From: an uncultured Porphyromonadaceae bacterium | GTDB lineage: Bacteria; Bacteroidota; Bacteroidia; Bacteroidales; UBA11471 | Direction: 5' to 3' | Assembly: GCA_900547555.1 (NCBI GenBank) | Contig: URHG01000057.1 | Span: 1-11,838, forward strand | DNA length: 11,838 nt | Shown: one piece after another, positions 7,929 to 11,838 of the stretch | Layout of the letters: each line of letters opens with the position of its first letter | Position numbering within the stretch: the first letter of the stretch is position 1 | Translations under genes and position numbers: made by a program | The notes under the pieces: generated by a model | Seen by the model: the letters and a program-made list of their open reading frames with translations, nothing else | Databases searched by the model: none | What the model was told of the DNA's origin: nothing

Positions 7929-8189
7929 TTAAATGACAAATGCAGGAACAAGCATTTGCCGCTTTTTCGCCAATACACACCGGTAAAGATCAGAAATCGT
8001 TTCGGCCTCTCCGAAATCGGCTGCATCAAGTTGTACCCGATACCGTTCCCGAATAACCGACGAGAGCGTTACCGCCAATATCACATTCCATTCGCGAAGG
8101 CTCTTGTAGCGTGTTTCTCCCGACAAGTTACCGGGCGAAGTACAATAAAACAAAGATGCCACGCAACGCACAAATTCTCTTTCTTCCAT
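7929..8189 (-). CDS. Acyl-carrier-protein-like small protein lacking the phosphopantetheine serine
   Basis: An 86-residue protein that follows the ACP pattern through its length: an N-terminal helix (MEEREFVRCVASLF), then ETRYKSLREW (25-34) like the usual T-x-F-x-x-L-x-x-W lead-in, the helix carrying the prosthetic group (35-48), RERYRVQLDAADFGEAETI (47-65) like the helix II to III region, and SDLYRCV (66-72) like the final helix. In true ACPs tryptophan is followed by D-S-L, the serine bearing 4'-phosphopantetheine. Here it is W34-N35-V36-I37, so no serine stands at the site and the DNA (TGG AAT GTG ATA) shows no one-base slip that would restore it. First gene of a two-gene unit with the glycosyltransferase-like protein 5 nt downstream. 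Recognition is by pattern only. It may be a structural or protein-interaction relic of a carrier. Confidence 0.65.
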   Translation of the reverse strand: MEEREFVRCVASLFYCTSPGNLSGETRYKSLREWNVILAVTLSSVIRERYRVQLDAADFGEAETISDLYRCVLAKKRQMLVPAFVI

Positions 8190-8223
8190 ATCGGTTTCTT
8201 TTTTTTGAAAACGATATGAAAGC

Positions 8224-8261
8224 TATTTTTGTTCAAAGCAAGAAAGCCCGGAACAAAAATA
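8224..8261. repeat. Inverted repeat with a TATTTTTG box in each arm
   Basis: TATTTTTGTTC (8224-8234) and GAACAAAAATA (8251-8261) are perfect 11-bp inverted copies separated by 16 nt. Each arm contains TATTTTTG, an exact -7 match, pointing toward the other. It sits in the 277-base gap between the HAD gene and the ACP-like gene; I see no gene and no clear HAD terminator in the rest of that gap. Confidence 0.6.
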
Positions 8262-8284
8262 TATATCACCGTTTTGTCGGTAAA
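8254..8284 (-). promoter_or_regulatory. Promoter for the ACP-like/GT-like unit
   Basis: On the minus strand TTTA (8284-8281), 19 nt, then TATTTTTG (8261-8254). The -7 is an exact match and the -33 three of four. Predicted start is near 8247, giving a leader of about 58 nt that would contain the other arm of the inverted repeat at 8224-8261. Confidence 0.45.
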
Positions 8285-8466
8285 ATAAGCTGATTTATCG
8301 AATTTATTGGAGTCGTATCGGAGAAGATACTATTTTTACGACAGAAAAAGGTTTCGTGATTTCGGTTAAATTTTTAAATATGCCTTTTTCATCGAACTAT
8401 TCTATATATTTTGGTTATGCGGCATCTTTTTCGTGAGAAACGGGTGCTGCTTTTTTTAAACCGTAT

Positions 8467-9123
8467 TTATCCTCGCTCGTAAATATCCAATATCTCATGC
8501 GGCGAATCGACTAGATAACCGGCACCTGCACATTCGAGTTCCTCCCGCGAACGGAATCCCCATGCCACACCTACCGAAAGAACCCGTGCCGCCGCAGCCG
8601 TCTGCATATCGACACCCGAATCACCGACATACACCACCTCATCGGCTTCGACTGACGCTTTCGCCAAGATATCATATACGATTGCGGGATCGGGCTTTAC
8701 CGGTATCCCTTCCCGCTGACCGAGTACGGAAATAAATTTTATCTTCGGAAAAAAGTGTGCGACCAATTTCTCCGTCGCTTGTTGGTACTTATTCGACGCA
8801 ACGGCCAACAGCGCTCCCCGCTGCTGTAACTCGGAAAGGAGTTCGGGCATACCGTCATAAGGCCGCGTGCGACATACATTATGGCTGTCGTAATACGGTA
8901 CGAAAAAAGAACGCATACGGGCAATATGCTCTGCCGAACGTGCATTCTCGGGCAAAGCCCGCTCAAAAAGTTTTGCGATGCCGTTCCCTACAAACATGTT
9001 ATATTCTCCGACCGCATGTTGCGGGTATCCGCATTGTTCCAGTGCGTAATTGGTCGCTTCGGCCAAATCGCCGATGGTATTCAACAATGTCCCGTCCAAA
9101 TCGAAAATAACCAACCGTTTCAT
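8467..9123 (-). CDS. gph: HAD-family hydrolase, phosphoglycolate phosphatase type
   Basis: A 218-residue cytosolic phosphatase of haloacid dehalogenase subfamily I with a helical cap. All four HAD motifs are present: FDLDGTLLNT (7-16) with nucleophile D8 and acid D10, S110 in VASNK, K143 in PVKPDP, and GDSGVDM (167-173) with D168 and D172. The cap spans about residues 15-80. The motifs and length fit Gph, which dephosphorylates 2-phosphoglycolate, often produced in DNA repair; the same family also contains pyrophosphatases and sugar phosphatases, so the exact substrate is not certain. It stands alone: 277 bases separate it from the ACP-like gene, and it is divergent from the mannonate operon. 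Confidence 0.88.
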   Translation of the reverse strand: MKRLVIFDLDGTLLNTIGDLAEATNYALEQCGYPQHAVGEYNMFVGNGIAKLFERALPENARSAEHIARMRSFFVPYYDSHNVCRTRPYDGMPELLSELQQRGALLAVASNKYQQATEKLVAHFFPKIKFISVLGQREGIPVKPDPAIVYDILAKASVEADEVVYVGDSGVDMQTAAAARVLSVGVAWGFRSREELECAGAGYLVDSPHEILDIYERG

Positions 9124-9151
9124 CTCTTTCTTACCTTCTTTTTTAACGCCC

Positions 9152-9183
9152 CGAAATTAGACATTTTTCGAAGTATACCCAAA
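9152..9183 (-). promoter_or_regulatory. Probable promoter for the HAD hydrolase gene
   Basis: On the minus strand TTTG (9183-9180), 20 nt, then TAATTTCG (9159-9152), one base off TAnnTTTG. Predicted start near 9145, about 22 nt before the ATG at 9123. Confidence 0.4.
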
Positions 9184-9270
9184 TTATTTAAGAATGAATA
9201 AAACAATCTTGCCTCAAATGTTTTTTATATTTGACGTCGTCAACATAAGATTCGCCTCGGAATAAAAAAC

Positions 9271-9284
9271 AAACAAATTTGTTT
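9271..9284. promoter_or_regulatory. 14-bp perfect palindrome, candidate operator
   Basis: AAACAAATTTGTTT is its own reverse complement. It lies in the intergenic region between the HAD gene and the mannonate operon, just upstream of the distal promoter box. A regulator site is possible, but AT-rich palindromes also arise by chance. Confidence 0.3.
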
Positions 9285-9298
9285 TATACTCCTCCCGG

Positions 9299-9315
9299 CT
9301 TTCGCTATATTTGTA
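9299..9315 (+). promoter_or_regulatory. Distal copy of the mannonate operon promoter box
   Basis: CTTTCGCTATATTTGTA contains TATATTTG (9306-9313), an exact -7 match, and differs by one base from the proximal box at 9380-9396. The base run at the -33 position is TTTT or TTTA rather than TTTG, so it may be a weaker or decayed promoter. A third TATATTTG stands at 9226-9233 without a clear -33. Confidence 0.45.
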
Positions 9316-9345
9316 GAATATAGAATCGGTTCGGCCAGTCAAATT

Positions 9346-9362
9346 CGAAAACTTCGTTTTCG
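9346..9362. promoter_or_regulatory. Short inverted repeat next to the proximal -33 element
   Basis: CGAAAAC (9346-9352) and GTTTTCG (9356-9362) are perfect 7-bp inverted copies around TTC, ending immediately before the -33 TTTG (9363-9366). The position suits an operator for the mannonate operon; no regulator gene is in the window. Confidence 0.35.
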
Positions 9363-9396
9363 TTTGCCCCTGCACTCGCCTTTCACTATATTTGTA
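9363..9396 (+). promoter_or_regulatory. Proximal promoter of the mannonate operon
   Basis: TTTG (9363-9366), 20 nt, then TATATTTG (9387-9394), inside CTTTCACTATATTTGTA (9380-9396). Both elements match the Bacteroidetes consensus. Predicted start is near 9401, about 34 nt before the ATG at 9435. Confidence 0.6.
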
Positions 9397-9434
9397 AATT
9401 TGATTATTAAACATAATTATATGTCTTAAATATT

Positions 9435-10247
9435 ATGAACGAATTATTCAACATTTCCGGTAAAACGGTTGTCATGACCGGTGCAACCGGCGTCTTGGGA
9501 AGCTGCATATCCCGATACTTGGCTCATGAAGGCGCCATCATGATCATCATGGGGCGTAACCACGAACACGGGAACTCTTTGGTAAAAGATATAACCGAAG
9601 CCGGAGGCACGGCTCTTTTCCTGCCATGCGACGTACTCGACCGGCCCTCTCTCGAACGCTGCCGGGACACGGTTCTAAAACAATACGGACGCATCGACGT
9701 TCTTATCAATGCTGCCGGCGGCAACATGCCGGGCGCAACGATACCTACCGACAAAACGTTTTTCGATATGTCGACCGAGGATTTCAAAAAAGTCGTCGAC
9801 CTCAATCTGTTGGGAACGGTGCTACCCACCCAAGTATTCGCTGAAAATATGGCCACCCGTAGACAAGGGGTCATCGTCAATTTCAGTTCCGAATCGGCAT
9901 TGCGCCCCCTTACCCGGGTAGTCGGTTATACTTCGGCCAAAGCCGCCGTGCAACAATTCACCAAATACATGGCGGTAGAGATGGCGACCAAATTCGGAGA
10001 CGGCATTCGCGTAAACGCCATCGCTCCGGGCTTTTTCCTCACCGAACAGAACCGTACCCTGCTTACCAACCCCGATGGTTCCCTGACAGCCCGGGGAAAA
10101 GCCATCGTTGCTCATACTCCGTTCGGGCGTTTCGGGACTCCCGATGAGCTGTGCGGTACGATACACTACCTTATCAGCGACGCTTCCCGTTTCGTTTCGG
10201 GTGCCGTAGCCGTTGTCGACGGCGGATTCGACTCTTTTTGCCTATAA
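9435..10247 (+). CDS. uxuB: SDR-type D-mannonate oxidoreductase (fructuronate reductase)
   Basis: Interconverts D-fructuronate and D-mannonate with a nicotinamide cofactor, in the cytosol. The 270-residue classical short-chain dehydrogenase has TGATGVLG (15-22) for the cofactor, NAAGG (92-96), N124, S152, and Y165-x-x-x-K169. Beyond the general SDR motifs it carries stretches typical of the mannonate subgroup: DLNLLGTVLPTQVFA (122-136) and VNAIAPGFFLTEQNR (193-207), with VVDGGF near the end. This subgroup (B. subtilis YjmF/UxuB) is unrelated to the long-chain UxuB of E. coli. The gene next door is mannonate dehydratase, 15 nt away in the same direction, which supports the substrate. Start ATG 9435 leads directly into the domain and follows the proximal promoter by a short leader. 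Confidence 0.88.
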   Translation: MNELFNISGKTVVMTGATGVLGSCISRYLAHEGAIMIIMGRNHEHGNSLVKDITEAGGTALFLPCDVLDRPSLERCRDTVLKQYGRIDVLINAAGGNMPGATIPTDKTFFDMSTEDFKKVVDLNLLGTVLPTQVFAENMATRRQGVIVNFSSESALRPLTRVVGYTSAKAAVQQFTKYMAVEMATKFGDGIRVNAIAPGFFLTEQNRTLLTNPDGSLTARGKAIVAHTPFGRFGTPDELCGTIHYLISDASRFVSGAVAVVDGGFDSFCL

Positions 10248-10262
10248 TAAAATTTACCTGTC

Positions 10263-11438
10263 ATGATACTTTGCGAACAAACATGGAGATGGTACGGGCC
10301 GAATGATCCCGTCAGCCTGCAAGACATACGCCAAGCCGGAGCAACCGGTATCGTAACCGCCCTGCATCAAATTCCCAACGGAGAAGTATGGAGCATCGAG
10401 GAGATCGCAAAACGCAAAGATCTCATCGAAGCTGCCGGACTGAAATGGTCGGTGGTCGAAAGCGTCCCCGTACACGAGCATATCAAAACCCAAACGGGAG
10501 ACTTCCAGAAGTACATCGAAAATTACAAAGAGAGCCTCCGTAATCTGGCGCGCTGCGGTATCTACACCGTTACATACAACTTCATGCCGGTACTCGACTG
10601 GACACGTACCGACCTCGCCTACACTTTACCCGACGGGTCGAAAGCATTACGTTTCGAACGGGCGGCCTTCGTCGCTTTCGACCTATATATCTTGAAACGT
10701 CCCGGTGCCGAAAACGAATATTCCGACGAAGAAAAGACGCTGGCGTACAAACGATATGAACAAATGTCGGAAGAAGAAAAAGATCGGCTCGTGCGGAACA
10801 TGATTGCGGGACTCCCGGGTTCGGAAGAAAGTTTTACATTACAGCAATTCCAAGAAGCACTCGACCGATACCGCGACATCGACTCCGAGAAACTTCGTTC
10901 CCACCTCATCTACTTCTTGCGCGAAATCGCCCCCGTTGCCGATGAAGCCGGAATAAAACTCGTCATTCACCCCGACGACCCACCCTATCCCATCTTAGGA
11001 TTGCCTCGCATACTCAGTACCGAAGCCGACTTCATGAAACTCGTCGAGGCCGTTCCCAATCCGTCGAACGGACTATGCCTATGCACCGGGTCTTTTGGAG
11101 TACGCGCCGACAACGACTTGGCCGGAATGATGGAACGTCTAGGCGACCGTATCAATTTCGTACACCTGCGCAGTACCCAACGCGATGCCGAAGGAAACTT
11201 CTTCGAAGCCAACCACCTCGAAGGCGATGTGGATATGTACAATGTCATGAAAAATTTCTTACTGCTGCAACAACGTCGGGGTATATCTATTCCTATGCGT
11301 CCCGATCACGGTCATCAGATGATAGACGACTTGAAAAAGAAAACCAATCCCGGCTATTCCTGCTTAGGCCGTCTGCGCGGACTGGCCGAACTGCGCGGAC
11401 TCGAAAAAGGTATCGCATGCTCGATGACGCAACCCTAA
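10263..11438 (+). CDS. uxuA: Mannonate dehydratase
   Basis: Dehydrates D-mannonate to 2-keto-3-deoxy-D-gluconate, the last step before KDG kinase in the glucuronate branch of hexuronate breakdown; cytosolic, metal dependent, TIM barrel. The protein has 391 residues, close to the 394 of E. coli UxuA, and matches it along its length: EQTWRWYGPNDPVSL (5-19), QAGATGIVTALH (24-35), YNFMPVLDWTRTDL (105-118), HPDDPPYPILGLPRI (236-250), FVHLRST (299-305), and IPMRPDHGHQM (343-353). Candidate metal ligands are H236, C274 in CLCTGSFG, H301 and D348. The start ATG at 10263 gives three or four residues more than the E. coli N-terminus. Second gene of the operon with the oxidoreductase, followed by a terminator. 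UxaC, KDG kinase and KDPG aldolase are not in the window. Confidence 0.96.
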   Translation: MILCEQTWRWYGPNDPVSLQDIRQAGATGIVTALHQIPNGEVWSIEEIAKRKDLIEAAGLKWSVVESVPVHEHIKTQTGDFQKYIENYKESLRNLARCGIYTVTYNFMPVLDWTRTDLAYTLPDGSKALRFERAAFVAFDLYILKRPGAENEYSDEEKTLAYKRYEQMSEEEKDRLVRNMIAGLPGSEESFTLQQFQEALDRYRDIDSEKLRSHLIYFLREIAPVADEAGIKLVIHPDDPPYPILGLPRILSTEADFMKLVEAVPNPSNGLCLCTGSFGVRADNDLAGMMERLGDRINFVHLRSTQRDAEGNFFEANHLEGDVDMYNVMKNFLLLQQRRGISIPMRPDHGHQMIDDLKKKTNPGYSCLGRLRGLAELRGLEKGIACSMTQP

Positions 11439-11481
11439 TCTATCGGAACAGAATCCACTTTTAGCATTTCACATGAACCAC

Positions 11482-11521
11482 TTATAAAAACGCTGCGTTT
11501 GTAAACGTGGCGTTTTTATAA
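11482..11521 (+). terminator. Terminator of the mannonate operon, nested hairpin
   Basis: TTATAAAAACGC (11482-11493) pairs with GCGTTTTTATAA (11510-11521) over 12 bp, and inside it CGTTT (11496-11500) pairs with AAACG (11503-11507). The T run lies inside the descending arm (TTTTT, 11513-11517). It begins 43 nt beyond the uxuA stop. Confidence 0.75.
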
Positions 11522-11552
11522 ACCGATATTCTAAATATTCAAACAAAACATA

Positions 11553-11809
11553 TCATTCTGATAACCGTAGGAAAGATGAATCTCCATCCATGAAACAGTG
11601 TATTAGGGATTCCTCATATTCATTTGGAATGACACTCACGGTCATACTGAGCGTCAGTGAAGCATCTCCTACCATGCAAATAACAAGATGGGATTCCTCG
11701 CATACGCTCGGAATGACAAGAGTGTTATTCTGAATGGAACGACAGCAAGGGAAGAATCCGTTACCAAAACACATGTCATTCTGAGGGAATGCAAATCCTG
11801 AAAAATCTC
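11553..11809. repeat. Cluster of dispersed repeat units, right edge
   Basis: Six related units occur in about 257 bases, with mixed orientation: forward 11553-11583 (TCATTCTGA to GAATCT), reverse 11608-11634 (GATTCCTC to GGAATGACA), forward 11641-11669 (GTCATACTGAGCG to GCATCTCC), reverse 11690-11718 (GGGATTCCTC to GGAATGACA), forward 11723-11759, forward 11775-11809. The alternation of forward and reverse units in the first four allows hairpins. No gene is seen from 11439 to 11838; an open frame across the cluster is only the translated repeat (VIPSVCEES, VIPNEYEES). The closest relative of the first unit is at 57-87. Confidence 0.7.
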
Positions 11810-11838
11810 ACTCCAAGCGATGCAATCTTCAAGGTGTG

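Noticed and set aside
7924..7980. Upstream extension of the glycosyltransferase-like gene to an ATG at 7980
   Set aside because: The extra 19 residues are the ACP-like coding region read in another frame and show no family similarity; the ATG at 7923, 5 nt after the ACP-like stop, fits better.
8224..8261. Invertible promoter of the kind that switches Bacteroidales capsule loci
   Set aside because: Arms of 11 bp with a 16-nt spacer are far shorter than known invertible promoters, and no recombinase gene is in the window.
221..11438. A single polysaccharide utilisation locus joining the lyase and the mannonate operon
   Set aside because: No SusC/SusD pair, hybrid two-component or ECF regulator is present; unrelated genes on both strands lie between; and mannonate belongs to the glucuronate rather than the galacturonate branch.
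11553..11774. 73-residue open frame over the right-edge repeats
   Set aside because: Its peptide is the translated repeat unit (VIPSVCEES, VIPNEYEES), a familiar spurious product of this repeat type.
11553..11809. CRISPR array
   Set aside because: The units alternate in orientation, vary in sequence and length, and have no regular unique spacers or adjacent cas gene.

Overview
The window looks like chromosome from a gut-type Bacteroidales (family unresolved, perhaps near Barnesiellaceae). Four things point there: most gene starts are preceded by the Bacteroidetes -7 element TAnnTTTG, with recognisable -33 elements at about 19-20 nt spacing for some; a large secreted pectin-backbone lyase carries a short Bacteroidetes-type C-terminal sorting-like tail; a bleomycin-hydrolase-type peptidase has a signal peptide; and dispersed repeats of the 'GTCATTCTGA...GAAGAATC' type lie at both ends. 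I see no rRNA, tRNA, IS element, CRISPR or phage gene. Every assignment is by reading the sequence; no search was run.

Layout, left to right. 1-220: dispersed-repeat copies and an intrinsic terminator. 221-3037 (-): secreted PL11-type rhamnogalacturonan lyase with extra N-terminal modules, own promoter. 3295-5049 (+): a short, divergent paralogue of 1-deoxy-D-xylulose-5-phosphate synthase (DXS), transcribed divergently from the lyase. 5075-5104: perfect hairpin between convergent genes. 5123-7092 (-): secreted C1 aminopeptidase followed by rfbC (dTDP-4-dehydrorhamnose 3,5-epimerase), coupled through a TAATG stop/start overlap. 7163-7197: strong terminator. 7258-8189 (-): a two-gene unit of an acyl-carrier-protein-like protein whose phosphopantetheine serine position is valine, and a family 2 glycosyltransferase-like protein with altered acidic motifs. 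8467-9123 (-): HAD phosphatase of the phosphoglycolate phosphatase type. 9124-9434: a 311-base regulatory region with a repeated promoter box and palindromes. 9435-11438 (+): SDR-type D-mannonate oxidoreductase and mannonate dehydratase (UxuA). 11439-11838: terminator and a cluster of dispersed repeats.

How the genes work together. The last two genes form a clear pathway pair: fructuronate is reduced to D-mannonate, which UxuA dehydrates to 2-keto-3-deoxygluconate (the glucuronate branch of hexuronate catabolism). The PL11 lyase cuts the rhamnose/galacturonate backbone of pectin outside the cell. The two are both uronic-acid functions, but the lyase products would normally not pass through mannonate, so I do not join them into one locus. 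The remaining units look like independent housekeeping or accessory operons.

The best candidates for something undescribed are the ACP-like/GT2-like pair (7258-8189), where both proteins keep the fold signature but lose the residues that define activity, and the DXS-like enzyme (3295-5049), which keeps the thiamine-diphosphate machinery but lacks two residues expected for the glyceraldehyde-3-phosphate substrate and about 50 residues of the normal DXS chain.
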